Below the pieces are notes generated by a model. The model was not told where the DNA came from. It was given only the letters and a program-made list of their open reading frames with translations, and searched no databases. From Luteibacter sp. (GTDB lineage: Bacteria; Pseudomonadota; Gammaproteobacteria; Xanthomonadales; Rhodanobacteraceae), in assembly GCF_009912395.1 (NCBI RefSeq), contig NZ_WNDO01000008.1, positions 62,001-126,000 of the forward strand: a DNA stretch of 64,000 nt, given 5' to 3'. The stretch's first letter is position 1. Each line of letters starts with the position of its first letter. Position numbers and translations under genes: made by a program. Below, piece by piece: positions 26,178-34,952 of this stretch.

Positions 26178-27350
26178 TTAGGCGATGCGACTTGCTCCGG
26201 CGAGGAGGTCGCGGGTCACTTCGTCCCTGAAACGCGTGTTTCGTCGGGTGCCGTCGACGTTCATCAGGACCACGGCCGCCTGCTTCCGGTCGCCGGTGAG
26301 CGCCACCATGTTCGACGCGCCGGGATCGCTGCCGGAGTGACCGACGACCGTGCGGCCGTTCACTTCCTCGGCGATCCAGCCCAGGCCCTGATACGAGGCG
26401 ATGGACGGATCCACCTGGGGTTCCAGCATGGCGCGAAGTGCTTGCGGGGATGCGATCGGTGGCTGGGCCGTCGGGGCGCCCAGCAGGGTGGCGAGCAGTT
26501 TCGCCAGGTCGTTCACCGGGCAACGCAGCATGCCGGCGGGGATGTCGGGATAGCCTTGCTGGGGTAGCGCGACCAGCTTTCCGTCGTCGAATTCGTAAGG
26601 GATGGCCAATACGTTCGGCGCGAACCGGCGAATCGACCAGTGCGCGTTGCGGATTGCCAGCGGCGCGAACACCTCGGCTTCGATGAACGAACCGAAATCC
26701 CGTTTCGCGATGCGCTCGACGACATGCCCGGCCAGCGCCATGGCGACGTTGGAGTACGTCCACCGCGTGCCGGGGGCGGCGCGCAGGAAGGACTCGTCGG
26801 GCGAGTACGTGGCGCCGCCCCGGGTCAGGTACGACGTCAGGAAATCGCCAAGCGACTGCGTCGCGTCGCCGGGTATCGTGATATCGCCATAACCTTCGTC
26901 CGAGATGCTGGACGTATGGGTCAGCAACTGGTGCACCGTGATCGGTCGGTCGGGGTGGTGCGGATTGCGCACGACGATATCGAGGAAGTGGTTGACGTCC
27001 TGATGCAGGTCATAGCCGTGGCGCTCGAACAGGCGCACCATGCCGAGGGTCGTGACCAGCTTGCTGACCGAGGCCAGGTGCATCGGCGTATCCACGGACA
27101 GTCGCCGCCCGGCACCGATATCGGCGAAGCCGAAGGCCGAGGTGTAATGGTGCGATGTGGTGGAGGCGATCGCGACCGCCACGCCGGGAATACCTGCGGC
27201 CTTCATGCGGGCCGGCAGGCCCGATTCGAAGTGGCGCCGCCAGTCGTCGAACGAGGAATCCGGCGAGGGGGCCATCGTGGGAAATCCGTCGCGAGCGACG
27301 AACAGTCCCGCCAACCCCATGCCGAGCAATGCGCGTCGCGTGATCGCCAT
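26178..27350 (-). CDS. Exported serine hydrolase (class C beta-lactamase/PBP-like fold)
   Basis: This 390-residue protein has the S-x-x-K motif at S94-V-S-K97, the Tyr motif Y199-S-N201 and an H-S-G triad ('VVGHSGSDPGA') near the end, i.e. the three active-site elements of the serine beta-lactamase/esterase family. The N-terminus (MAITRRALLGMGLAGLFVA) carries twin arginines and looks like a Tat or lipid-anchored signal. It could be a D-aminopeptidase, an esterase or an amidase; nothing points to antibiotic hydrolysis specifically. Its ATG lies 1 bp after the stop of the Mig-14-like gene, so translation is coupled. Confidence 0.88.
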   Translation of the reverse strand: MAITRRALLGMGLAGLFVARDGFPTMAPSPDSSFDDWRRHFESGLPARMKAAGIPGVAVAIASTTSHHYTSAFGFADIGAGRRLSVDTPMHLASVSKLVTTLGMVRLFERHGYDLHQDVNHFLDIVVRNPHHPDRPITVHQLLTHTSSISDEGYGDITIPGDATQSLGDFLTSYLTRGGATYSPDESFLRAAPGTRWTYSNVAMALAGHVVERIAKRDFGSFIEAEVFAPLAIRNAHWSIRRFAPNVLAIPYEFDDGKLVALPQQGYPDIPAGMLRCPVNDLAKLLATLLGAPTAQPPIASPQALRAMLEPQVDPSIASYQGLGWIAEEVNGRTVVGHSGSDPGASNMVALTGDRKQAAVVLMNVDGTRRNTRFRDEVTRDLLAGASRIA

Positions 27351-27351
27351 G

Positions 27352-28233
27352 TCAGATGACCGATCGCCCGAGTCCGTGCTCGTCGCCCCAGCGCTTCTTG
27401 TAAGACCAGCGGGCGTTCGCACTGCCCAGGCTGAAGATCATTTCCTTGTCGCGCGTGGCGCAATGCGCCTTCGCGGCGTGGATGTTCAGCCAGAGCAGGA
27501 TGCTGCCCAGGCCGAAGTGGTTCAGATCCGGGTCCATACCGCCGTTGTGGTCGTCAAAATAGATCCAGCGTGGGCATTCCGCGGCGTAGATCAGGTCGTA
27601 GGCGCAGGGCCGGCCCTTGTACAGGAGGATGTGGCCGAACATCATCGGCCGGATCGCGCCAATGAAGCTGGCGAGGTCTTCGGGACGCTGGCAGGGCAAT
27701 TCGCCATGCCAGCGGCGGGTGAACAGCTCGGCATAGATCTCGCCGAGGTCGCGATCGCTGAAGCCCTCGATGTCGCGGACCTCGCCGCCCTCGTTAAGGA
27801 ACTTGTTCAGTTCGGCGCGGCGCTTCTTGTCGGTCTTCGAGGAAAAATCGCCCTTCACCAGGCAGACGGCGCGCGGGTTCACCGCGCCGTAGGCGAAGTT
27901 CATGAACTGCCCCTGGTGCCGACCGGACAGGCGCTTGGACTTGGCGGGAAGCCAGGTGCGATGCTCGGGGTCGATGGGCAGGATGATGTTCTCGAAGATC
28001 ACCGGGACGTTGCTCGCCGGGTGCGCGATCACGTCCTTTCCATCCGCGAAGTAGGCGCCCACGATCTCGCCGTCCACTTCCTTGTGCCAGAACCGGACGG
28101 CTTCCGGTCCACGTTCGTCCAGGTGCGCCAGGATCGAGGGGTGCGCGCAGACGCTCCCACCGAACCGCTCATAGGTTCGGCGATAGGTGGCAGCGTCCGA
28201 GGGTTTCCACCCGGACAGGAACTTCTTCAGCAT
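27352..28233 (-). CDS. Mig-14-like protein (GNAT fold)
   Basis: This 293-residue protein has the size and pattern I associate with Mig-14: an N-terminal 'MLKKFLSGWKPSDAATYRRT', 'RFGGSVCAHPSILAHL', a central basic block ('VKGDFSSKTDKKRRAELNKF') and a C-terminal GNAT-like domain ('GELPCQRPEDLASF', 'GHILLYKGRPCAYDL', 'SLGSANARWSYKKRWG'). In Salmonella, Mig-14 is an inner-membrane-associated protein needed for antimicrobial-peptide resistance. ATG 28233 fits the family start although the frame runs further upstream and the RBS is weak. It is coupled to the serine hydrolase downstream. A role in envelope protection is plausible here, not shown. Confidence 0.65.
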   Translation of the reverse strand: MLKKFLSGWKPSDAATYRRTYERFGGSVCAHPSILAHLDERGPEAVRFWHKEVDGEIVGAYFADGKDVIAHPASNVPVIFENIILPIDPEHRTWLPAKSKRLSGRHQGQFMNFAYGAVNPRAVCLVKGDFSSKTDKKRRAELNKFLNEGGEVRDIEGFSDRDLGEIYAELFTRRWHGELPCQRPEDLASFIGAIRPMMFGHILLYKGRPCAYDLIYAAECPRWIYFDDHNGGMDPDLNHFGLGSILLWLNIHAAKAHCATRDKEMIFSLGSANARWSYKKRWGDEHGLGRSVI

Positions 28234-28360
28234 AGGGGCTCGGTCGTGCTGGCTTGTGGGGACAAGCGGGTTCATCGGCTCAGGTGTGGCCACAGGGTAG
28301 GAAGGCCCTGTGGGAGGCCGATGGAAGCAATGTGGAGCCCCGATGGAGATCGTTGTTCGT

Positions 28361-28489
28361 TCAGGCACCCGAAAGGGAGCGGCATGCGCCACTCCCTTTC
28401 GGAGCCTGGTCGTCCAGGAGCTTGCCGGCCCCTACGCACACGGCGATGGCGACCAGCCAGGCGATCACCAGCCAACCATGTTTCCTCAT
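28361..28489 (-). CDS. Small single-span membrane protein, 42 aa
   Basis: The short frame MRKHGWLVIAWLVAIAVC... starts 4 bp after the TonB-receptor stop (TGA-CCGC-ATG). It encodes a basic N-terminus, one hydrophobic helix (residues ~5-22) and a short tail. There is no separate RBS, so it would be translated by coupling with the receptor. The 3' half overlaps a hairpin (CGAAAGGGAG / CTCCCTTTCG, 28370-28401). Small membrane partners next to receptors are known, but this call rests only on spacing and hydrophobicity. Confidence 0.45.
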   Translation of the reverse strand: MRKHGWLVIAWLVAIAVCVGAGKLLDDQAPKGSGACRSLSGA

Positions 28490-28493
28490 GCGG

Positions 28494-30866
28494 TCAGTAC
28501 TTCGCCGACACCGTGAACAGCACCTGCCGCGGCGCGCTGCGCTGCAGGGTCTGGTAATCACCGGAGAACGGCGATCCGGCGATGGTGGAGGTGCCGATGT
28601 TCTTGCGGTCCAGCAGGTTGCTGACATCGAAGCGGAAGGTCAGCTCGGGACGGTCGCCCTTGCGCTCCAGCGTGTACGCCGCATAGGCATTGACCTGCCA
28701 GAAGTTAGGCGTGTAGATGTCGTTTTCGTACGAGAAGGGCTGGCGCAGGTACTCCGTGCTGGTGGCGCCGAAACGCCAGGATTGCAGCTTGATGGAAAGG
28801 TCGCTCACGAGCGATACGATCGGGTAGCCCGGCTGGGCCTTGCCCTTGATCGGAAAGACGTTGCCATCCACGACGAAATCCCTGTCGTAGAACGAACGAG
28901 CGACGGCGATGCCCTGGTAGAACTGCACATGCTTGCTCACGTCCGCCGTGATGCCCAGGTCGGTGCCGATGATATGCATGCGCGGCATCACGCCCACGGT
29001 GTTCACCTGGGCGAACTGGGTGCCCACCGATGCGGAGAGCAGGCGGTTGCGGATGTCGCTGTAGAAGGCATCCCAGGTCACCGTCGCATGGTCGAAGCGA
29101 TGGACGACGCCAGCCGTGAGGTTCCAGTCGGTCTCGGGATGGATGGACTGCACCGCCTTGTCGAATTCCTCCTGGTTCGACGCCGTCCATGCCGAGGCGG
29201 TGTAACCGATGTTGCCGCGCTGGGCGACCCGGTAGCCGTTCTCCGACTTGGCGATGTCGACGAAGGCGTCGGTCTGTGCGGTGGGGCTCCAGAACACCGA
29301 CACGTGGGGAAGGAAGTTGCTCTTCACGCGCAGCGTGCCGTAGGGTGCCTGGTCTGCACCGACACCACCCCCCGTGGTGGAGAAGTTCACGCCCTTGAAG
29401 CCCATGCCCAGCGTGAGTTCGTCGTTGATCGCGTAGTCGTCGTGCAGGTAAAACTGGCGCGACCGGATGCGCCAGCGGGATTCGTTCGCCGTCTGGAAGG
29501 CGGGGCCGTAGGTCGTATACGGTCCCGTCGTGCGCAGCGGATTGCCTTCGCCCAAAAGAGGTTCGTTGTACCAGGAGGTCATCGCACGGGAGCGCGTGCG
29601 CTCCTGCCAGATGCCGGCGGTGAAGGTATGGTCGCCCAGGATGTAGCTGAGGTTGACCATGCCGCCGAAGCGATTCACCCGCGGGCGCTGCACCTGTTCG
29701 GAGAAGGGGGCGCCGGTCAGGGAGGGCGTGGTGGGGTCGGCGAGCGTGGCGGCGGTGCGGCTGTTCGCACCATAGACCTGCACGCTGCCGGTCAGGTCGG
29801 GCGTGATGCGGAAGTGGTGGGTGAGCGACTCGATCCGGTCGCGGGTGGTCTGGCCCGTGTCGTAGGGCAGCAGCGCCGAGAGCTTGCCGCAGGTCAGGGC
29901 GCCGCAGGAGGCGTTGGCGTTTTCGGGGAGGGCTGCGTAGTACGCGTCTTCGTAACGGGGGTAGAAGCTGTCCGCCTTCCAGCCGAGCGTGCGGATCATG
30001 TCGAACGACAGGTTGTTGTAGCCCCACACCGCCGCGTGGCTGCCGGACACGAACAGCGTGAAATCGCCCCAGGGCACGTCCTGCTTCAGCTTCAGGTCGC
30101 CACGAAGGAAATGCTGGGTACCACCGGCCTGGTACTTGTTGGCGGTGATCCGTTGCAGGTCCACGAGGATCGATGGGCCGTTCGCGCCGAGCTTGCCCGT
30201 CTGGCCCGATAGCGTGGTCACTAACGTGGCGTTACTGCCGTACGACTGGCTGATCTTGCCGCCCGCCTTCTGGTCGGGGTCGGCGAGCGAGTAGGCCAGG
30301 CCACCGCCGTTGGCGCTGCTGCTGAACAGGCTTTCGCGTGCGGAACCTGGCGTGATATCGATGGCCGAGATGGCGTCGGGCACCGCCACGTTGACCAGGC
30401 TCGTGCCCGTCATCGAAAGAAAGCTGCTGTCGTTCAGCGGCACACCTTCGAAGGTTACCCCCATCTCATTCATGCGGAAGCCGCGCACGAAGAGGCTGGT
30501 CGCGGAGATATCGAGGCCAAGGCCGTCCGACGCGGTATACGACGCACCGGGTACGTTCTTCAGCAACGCGAGACCATTATTGCCGGTGAGTGCGCCGCCG
30601 AGATCGGCACGATTGAGCTGGTAGGCGTTGGCGCCCGTCGGTTGGATGGAGGCCAGTCCCGCACCGGACGTCGGTGCGGCAACGCTGACGCCATCCAGCG
30701 CGACGGGCGTGTCGCTTGCGTGCTTTTTCGTGTCCTTGTCGTCGGTGGTGTCGTGCGCCAGGGCCATCGAGGCGTGGGCCGTGAGGCCGATGAGCAGTGC
30801 GGGTAGCTGCAGGCCAAGACGGATATGGCGGGCGAGGGCGTGGTTCGTGTGCTTGCGGAACATCAT
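28494..30866 (-). CDS. TonB-dependent receptor, unknown ligand
   Basis: This 790-residue outer-membrane protein has a signal peptide (1-38, 'HASMALAHD'), a plug domain ('LALLKNVPGASYTASDGLGLDI', 'TSLFVRGFRMNEMGVTFEGVPLND') and a 22-strand barrel with C-terminal '...QVLFTVSAKY'. There is no STN domain. The receptor resembles siderophore/metallophore receptors in size rather than the ~1000-residue carbohydrate type. It follows a decarboxylase-fold protein gene by 70 bp and is followed at once by a small membrane ORF. The ligand is unknown. Confidence 0.9.
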   Translation of the reverse strand: MMFRKHTNHALARHIRLGLQLPALLIGLTAHASMALAHDTTDDKDTKKHASDTPVALDGVSVAAPTSGAGLASIQPTGANAYQLNRADLGGALTGNNGLALLKNVPGASYTASDGLGLDISATSLFVRGFRMNEMGVTFEGVPLNDSSFLSMTGTSLVNVAVPDAISAIDITPGSARESLFSSSANGGGLAYSLADPDQKAGGKISQSYGSNATLVTTLSGQTGKLGANGPSILVDLQRITANKYQAGGTQHFLRGDLKLKQDVPWGDFTLFVSGSHAAVWGYNNLSFDMIRTLGWKADSFYPRYEDAYYAALPENANASCGALTCGKLSALLPYDTGQTTRDRIESLTHHFRITPDLTGSVQVYGANSRTAATLADPTTPSLTGAPFSEQVQRPRVNRFGGMVNLSYILGDHTFTAGIWQERTRSRAMTSWYNEPLLGEGNPLRTTGPYTTYGPAFQTANESRWRIRSRQFYLHDDYAINDELTLGMGFKGVNFSTTGGGVGADQAPYGTLRVKSNFLPHVSVFWSPTAQTDAFVDIAKSENGYRVAQRGNIGYTASAWTASNQEEFDKAVQSIHPETDWNLTAGVVHRFDHATVTWDAFYSDIRNRLLSASVGTQFAQVNTVGVMPRMHIIGTDLGITADVSKHVQFYQGIAVARSFYDRDFVVDGNVFPIKGKAQPGYPIVSLVSDLSIKLQSWRFGATSTEYLRQPFSYENDIYTPNFWQVNAYAAYTLERKGDRPELTFRFDVSNLLDRKNIGTSTIAGSPFSGDYQTLQRSAPRQVLFTVSAKY

Positions 30867-30936
30867 GGGTCAATCCGGATACGTTCTGGGAAGCCCCGGT
30901 GGCCGGGGCGTGTCGTCGTGACGAAGGGCAGCGGGT

Positions 30937-31365
30937 TCAGGCGGGGCGCCAGCTCGTGAATCCCGAGCTGCGCGTGGGCCTTACCGGTACGCGGCCGGCG
31001 GGTTGCGCTTCGGCACCGTGCTGCACGCGATGAAGCACGGTGCGCGTGGGACGGAAGTCGTCGCAGAGGTCGGAGAGCAGGTGGAACACCATGGCGATGT
31101 CCGAGCTCTGGCATGACGACGCGTAGAGATCGACATCGACCGCGTGGCGATCAGGAAAGGTGCGCAACACGATGTGCATGTCGTCGCCCATGATCGTGCT
31201 GACGACGCCGGCCTGGCTGGACGCCGTGAACAGATCGCCCGCGATGGGTACGTGGTGGCGCATGACGTGCTCGACGCACAGGGCGCGGATGGAGGAAGGA
31301 TCGCGTAGCGCGTCCAGGGACGTGCGGCAGCCGAGCCATTCACCGATGAAGTGGATGCTGTGCAT
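30937..31365 (-). CDS. S-adenosylmethionine-decarboxylase-fold protein lacking the pyruvoyl serine
   Basis: This 142-residue protein matches the prokaryotic AdoMetDC (SpeD, class 1B) in length and sequence order: 'HFIGEWLGC' corresponds to 'VELYGC', 'GVVSTIMGDDMHIVLRTFPDR' to the self-processing segment, and 'AVDVDLYASSC' to 'AAIDVYTCG'. In the Thermotoga enzyme, as I recall, Ser63 becomes the pyruvoyl group and His68 and Cys83 assist. Here the aligned positions are Met63, Arg68 and Ser83, so self-cleavage and decarboxylation should be impossible. The fold may have been reused for binding. It is first in a likely operon with the TonB receptor. The tail after residue ~115 is low-complexity. 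Confidence 0.75.
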   Translation of the reverse strand: MHSIHFIGEWLGCRTSLDALRDPSSIRALCVEHVMRHHVPIAGDLFTASSQAGVVSTIMGDDMHIVLRTFPDRHAVDVDLYASSCQSSDIAMVFHLLSDLCDDFRPTRTVLHRVQHGAEAQPAGRVPVRPTRSSGFTSWRPA

Positions 31366-31975
31366 GGGGAGTACTCGCTATGGGCGTGACGGGGCGCGCG
31401 GGCACATCGCCTCGCCGTGCGAAAAGCGCGCACGGTCAAGCGACAGGAGTGCCTGCGTCAGGAAAAAAGGAAACGCGTCGTCAGGACGACACAGGACGTG
31501 CCGTCGCGCGACGTGGCGGTGGAGCCGCTACGTCGTTCAGCAAGATGGAGGGCGCATATCCGCGCGAATGCCGCGGTGACGCGTCCGGGCATGGCCCGGG
31601 CGCGTCAAGGCTCGGACGAATGTCCGGCTATCGAAGGATCGAATGGTATTCATGGCTCACCGCCTGTTCGCCATCAACGGCGCAGGGCGGCGGCCGGACT
31701 TCCCTAGACGATGAGGAAAGCGCCGGTCGACCGGATGCGGTCGCTGTTGGCATCCAAGTTGTCATGCCGCGCCGACAGCGGAAGAATCGTTCCGGTATCG
31801 GCGCCGCTACTAGGGTAACTGTCCATTTCTCGCAGGTTGGTAACCACACAAGTGCCTCGGGAGTCCCGTAGGCGCGGGCACGATACCCACGCGGATGCAG
31901 GCCTGTCAACGATAATCTTGCGCATTGCAACACTGTAATGTGGCCGCCGGATGGAAGGCCAAATCGTGTGGTCGA
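31366..31975. other. 610-bp stretch without a secure gene
   Basis: Between the SpeD-like start and the CDF transporter stop no open frame looks like a firm gene. The minus strand holds one candidate 73-codon frame (31704-31925), listed separately; the remainder is presumably the leader and promoter of the SpeD-like/receptor operon. A TTGACC hexamer occurs near 31435 on the minus strand but has no good -10 partner. Confidence 0.6.
31704..31925 (-). CDS. Candidate small protein, 73 aa, uncertain
   Basis: An ATG frame encodes MRKIIVDRPASAWVSCPRL... ending in '...GAFLIV', acidic in its centre, with two Cys residues. There is no Shine-Dalgarno sequence and the third-codon GC is not strongly biased, so it may be spurious. 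It is in the same orientation as the SpeD-like gene 338 bp downstream. I recognize no family. Confidence 0.22.
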   Translation of the reverse strand: MRKIIVDRPASAWVSCPRLRDSRGTCVVTNLREMDSYPSSGADTGTILPLSARHDNLDANSDRIRSTGAFLIV

Positions 31976-32947
31976 TCACGAGGCCGTCGCGATCATCGCA
32001 TCGCCTTGCGAATGGCTGATTTCCACCGTGACGTGGACCAGTTCCTCGTGTACGGACAGGTAGCCGCGAACCGCCTCGGCGGCCAGGGGGCGGTCGCACA
32101 CGAGGGCGAGAATGCAGGCGAATCGATCGCCGCCGACGCGCCAGACGTGAAGGTCGCTGATGGCGGCATGGGGGCATGTTTCCGCGATCACGTCGCGAAT
32201 CTCATCGACCACCGGGTGATCCATCTCGCCGTCGAGCAGGATGCGACCGGATGTGCGGATCAGGCTGATCGCCCACTGGGCGACCAGCAGGGCGCCGAGG
32301 ATGCCCATCACAGGGTCGAGCCACGCGATGCCGTACACCTTGCCGCCAAGCAACGCGAGGATGGCAAGTACCGACGTGGCCGCATCCGCCACGACGTGCA
32401 GGTAGGCGGACTTCAGGTTGATGTCCTCGTGTCGATGATGCGCATCGTGTCCATGAGAGTGATCGTCATGATCGTGCGTGTGCCCATGGTGATGCGCATC
32501 TTTCAGCAACCATGCGCAGAGCAGGTTCACGAGCAGGCCGACAACGGCGATGGGTAGTGCCTGGTTGTAGCTGATCGGTACGGGATGGATCAGGTGCTCA
32601 ATGGACTGCGCGAGCATCATCACCGCGATGACGCCCAGGAGCAGGGCGCTGCTGTAGCCGCCCAGCACCTCGATCTTCCATGTGCCGAAGGTGAAGCGCC
32701 GGTCGTTGGCGAGGCGTCGGGCGACGGCATAGGCGCCTGCGGAGATACCCAGGGCGAGTGCATGCGAGCTCATGTGCCAGCCATCGGCCAGCAGTGCCAT
32801 GGAATGGAAGACGTAGCCACCGATGATTTCTACGACCATCATCGCCGCGGTGATCGCCACGGCGATAATGGTATTGCGCTCCGCGAGCGGATTGCCTTGG
32901 TTGAACCGGTGCGAATGCTGGAAGGGCAAGGGATTGGGCACGTTCAT
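31976..32947 (-). CDS. dmeF: Cation diffusion facilitator, DmeF-type Ni/Co (or Zn/Cd) exporter
   Basis: This 323-residue inner-membrane protein has six membrane helices. The two metal-site signatures are 'MALLADGWHMSSHALAL' in TM2 (H-x-x-x-D) and 'YLHVVADAATS' in TM5 (H-x-x-x-D). A His-rich cytoplasmic loop ('HHHGHTHDHDDHSHGHDAHH') precedes TM5. A C-terminal cytoplasmic domain binds regulatory metal. It exports divalent metal from the cytoplasm in exchange for protons. An RcnR/DmeR-type sensor is encoded divergently with an operator-like palindrome between, the classical dmeRF arrangement. Ni/Co is favoured by the sensor's residues. Confidence 0.9.
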   Translation of the reverse strand: MNVPNPLPFQHSHRFNQGNPLAERNTIIAVAITAAMMVVEIIGGYVFHSMALLADGWHMSSHALALGISAGAYAVARRLANDRRFTFGTWKIEVLGGYSSALLLGVIAVMMLAQSIEHLIHPVPISYNQALPIAVVGLLVNLLCAWLLKDAHHHGHTHDHDDHSHGHDAHHRHEDINLKSAYLHVVADAATSVLAILALLGGKVYGIAWLDPVMGILGALLVAQWAISLIRTSGRILLDGEMDHPVVDEIRDVIAETCPHAAISDLHVWRVGGDRFACILALVCDRPLAAEAVRGYLSVHEELVHVTVEISHSQGDAMIATAS

Positions 32948-32960
32948 GGGTCTGGCCTAA

Positions 32961-32979
32961 TATAGGGTACCCCCCTATA
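32961..32979. promoter_or_regulatory. RcnR/CsoR-family operator (TATAGGG-N5-CCCTATA)
   Basis: TATAGGGTACCCCCCTATA lies in the gap between the divergent CDF and sensor genes. CsoR/RcnR/FrmR-family operators have a G/C tract flanked by an inverted AT-rich ATA/TAT repeat, as here. It would let the sensor repress both genes. Confidence 0.8.
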
Positions 32980-33004
32980 CTATGTGTGAACTCGTGAGGT
33001 TGTC

Positions 33005-33271
33005 ATGTCCCATACCATCGCCAACAAGAAGAAGCTGATCGCCCGTGTCCGTCGTATTGGGGGGCAGGTGGCCGCGCTGGAAAAAGCGCTGGATACGGAC
33101 GAGGGTTGCGATGCCGTCCTCCAGCAGGTGGCCTCCATCCGCGGGGCGGTGCAAGGCTTGATGAGCCAGATGCTCGAAGATCACCTTCGCGAACATGTGG
33201 CGGAAAGCGACCCGCATGCCGCGAAGGAACTGGAGCCGGTGTTCGCGGTACTGCGAAGCTATCTGCGGTGA
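33005..33271 (+). CDS. dmeR: RcnR/DmeR-type Ni/Co-sensing transcriptional repressor
   Basis: This 88-residue all-helical CsoR/RcnR-family protein opens with M-S-H-T-I and has the family's 'R-I-x-GQV-A-A-L-x-K' helix. The W-X-Y-Z metal residues known for E. coli RcnR are present: H3, C35 ('DEGCDAVLQQ'), H60 and H64 ('EDHLREH'). That set discriminates Ni/Co sensors from Cu-sensing CsoR and formaldehyde-sensing FrmR. It should bind the palindrome just upstream without metal and release it on Ni/Co binding, derepressing itself and DmeF. Confidence 0.93.
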   Translation: MSHTIANKKKLIARVRRIGGQVAALEKALDTDEGCDAVLQQVASIRGAVQGLMSQMLEDHLREHVAESDPHAAKELEPVFAVLRSYLR

Positions 33272-33473
33272 CGATCGGCACCGTGGCGATTGAGTGGCCA
33301 TGCCGAAACCGCTAGTATTTGCGCCTGTTTCGTTCCTGACTCCCTCTTGTCGTGATCACGCCACCCTGATATCGCCGAACGCTGTTTCTTCTTCCGCGCC
33401 TTCGCGGGGAGCTGTTTGCGTCCCGATTTTCGATCACGACTGAACCGTCGACAGGCGGTTCGTGGAGCGTTTC

Positions 33474-34952
33474 ATGTCTTCTTCCTATCCGCTGCGCGAG
33501 CAGTGGCTCGGCAACGTGCGTGCCGACATCCTTTCCGGTCTCGTCGTCGCCCTGGCCTTGATCCCCGAGGCCATCGCCTTTTCCATCATTGTGGGTGTCG
33601 ATCCCAAGGTGGGCCTGTACGCGGCGTCCTGCATCGCCGTCATCACCTCCATCGCCGGTGGCCGGCCAGGCATGATCTCCGCGGCCACGGGTGCCATGGC
33701 GCTGCTGATGACCACCCTGGTGAAGGAGCATGGCCTGCAGTACCTCTTTGCCGCCACGCTGCTGACGGGCGCCATCCAGATCGTCGCTGGCGCGTTGAGA
33801 CTGGGGGCGTTGATGCGTTTCGTCTCGCGCTCGGTGATCACCGGCTTCGTCAATGCGCTGGCGATCCTCATCTTTCTGGCCCAGTTGCCCGAACTGATCG
33901 GCATGCCATGGCAGGTCTACGCCATGTGCGGGGCGGGGCTCGCGATCATCTATCTGTTCCCTCGGGTGACTCGCGTGATTCCGTCACCGTTGGTGGCGAT
34001 CGTCGTACTGACCATCGTTTCCGTGGGCTTCCATCTGCCGATCCACACCGTGGGCGACATGGGGCAGTTGCCCGATACGCTGCCATCCTTCCTCCTTCCC
34101 GACGTGCCGTTCACCTGGGACACGTTGAAACTGCTGTTGCCGATCTCCTGCACGCTCGCGGTGGTCGGCCTGCTCGAATCCATGATGACCGCACAGATCG
34201 TCGAGGATGTCACCGAGACCCCGACGCAGCGCAATCGTGAATGCGTGGGGCAGGGCATCGCCAATATCGTCGCGGGCTGCTTCGGCGGCATGGCGGGCTG
34301 CGCGATGATCGGGCAGTCGGTCATCAACGTGTCGTCCGGCGGTCGGGGGCGGCTGTCCTGCTTCGTGGCGGGCGTGATGTTGATGGTGCTGGTCGTCTAC
34401 GGCTCGGCCTGGGTCGGACGCATTCCGATGGCCGCACTGGTGGCGGTCATGATCATGGTCAGCATCGGCACCTTCGACTGGCAGTCGTTCCGCAATCTCG
34501 GCCGCTATCCGAAGAGCTCGTCGTTCGTGATGCTGAGCACGGTCGTCGTCACCGTGGCGACACACGATCTGGCCAAGGGCGTGTTGACCGGCGTGTTGCT
34601 TTCGGCGTTGTTCTTTGCGCGAAAGGTGGGCCGCCTTCTCGACGTGACCGAGGTGGACGCGGACGACGGTTCGCGAGTCTACGTTGTCGTCGGACAGGTC
34701 TTCTTTGCCTCATCAGGCCAGTTCGCGGCCAGTTTCGACCTGCTGCATTCCCCGAAGCGCGTACGCATCGACCTGTCCCGGGCCCATTTCTGGGACATCA
34801 GCGCGGTGGCGGCGCTGGATCGCGTGGTGTTGAAGCTCAGGGTGCGAGGTGTCGAGGTGGATGTGATCGGTCTCAACGATGCCAGCGACACGTTGATCGA
34901 ACGCCTGAGCGCGCATCGCACGGAAGGTGGCTCGCTCAGCGGCGGACACTAG
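33474..34952 (+). CDS. SulP-family anion transporter with C-terminal STAS domain
   Basis: This 492-residue protein has the SulP fold: '[32 protein letters not shown]' near the N-terminus, '[17 protein letters not shown]', and '[23 protein letters not shown]' in the core, with about 12 membrane helices. A STAS domain follows from about residue 400 ('[20 protein letters not shown]', '[20 protein letters not shown]', including the D-x-S loop). The family imports sulfate, bicarbonate or dicarboxylates. GGAG precedes ATG 33474; a GTG at 33462 would add four residues. The substrate cannot be settled from sequence. Confidence 0.92.
   Translation: MSSSYPLREQWLGNVRADILSGLVVALALIPEAIAFSIIVGVDPKVGLYAASCIAVITSIAGGRPGMISAATGAMALLMTTLVKEHGLQYLFAATLLTGAIQIVAGALRLGALMRFVSRSVITGFVNALAILIFLAQLPELIGMPWQVYAMCGAGLAIIYLFPRVTRVIPSPLVAIVVLTIVSVGFHLPIHTVGDMGQLPDTLPSFLLPDVPFTWDTLKLLLPISCTLAVVGLLESMMTAQIVEDVTETPTQRNRECVGQGIANIVAGCFGGMAGCAMIGQSVINVSSGGRGRLSCFVAGVMLMVLVVYGSAWVGRIPMAALVAVMIMVSIGTFDWQSFRNLGRYPKSSSFVMLSTVVVTVATHDLAKGVLTGVLLSALFFARKVGRLLDVTEVDADDGSRVYVVVGQVFFASSGQFAASFDLLHSPKRVRIDLSRAHFWDISAVAALDRVVLKLRVRGVEVDVIGLNDASDTLIERLSAHRTEGGSLSGGH

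Noticed and set aside
26178..27350. Antibiotic-resistance beta-lactamase
   Set aside because: The motifs S-x-x-K, Y-S-N and H-S-G are shared by many esterases and peptidases of this fold; nothing specific to AmpC is seen.
22129..31365. Lasso-peptide gene cluster (AsnB-like, serine hydrolase, TonB receptor, exporter)
   Set aside because: No leader-peptidase/transglutaminase (B) gene and no recognizable precursor peptide are present, and the AsnB-like PP-loop is altered.
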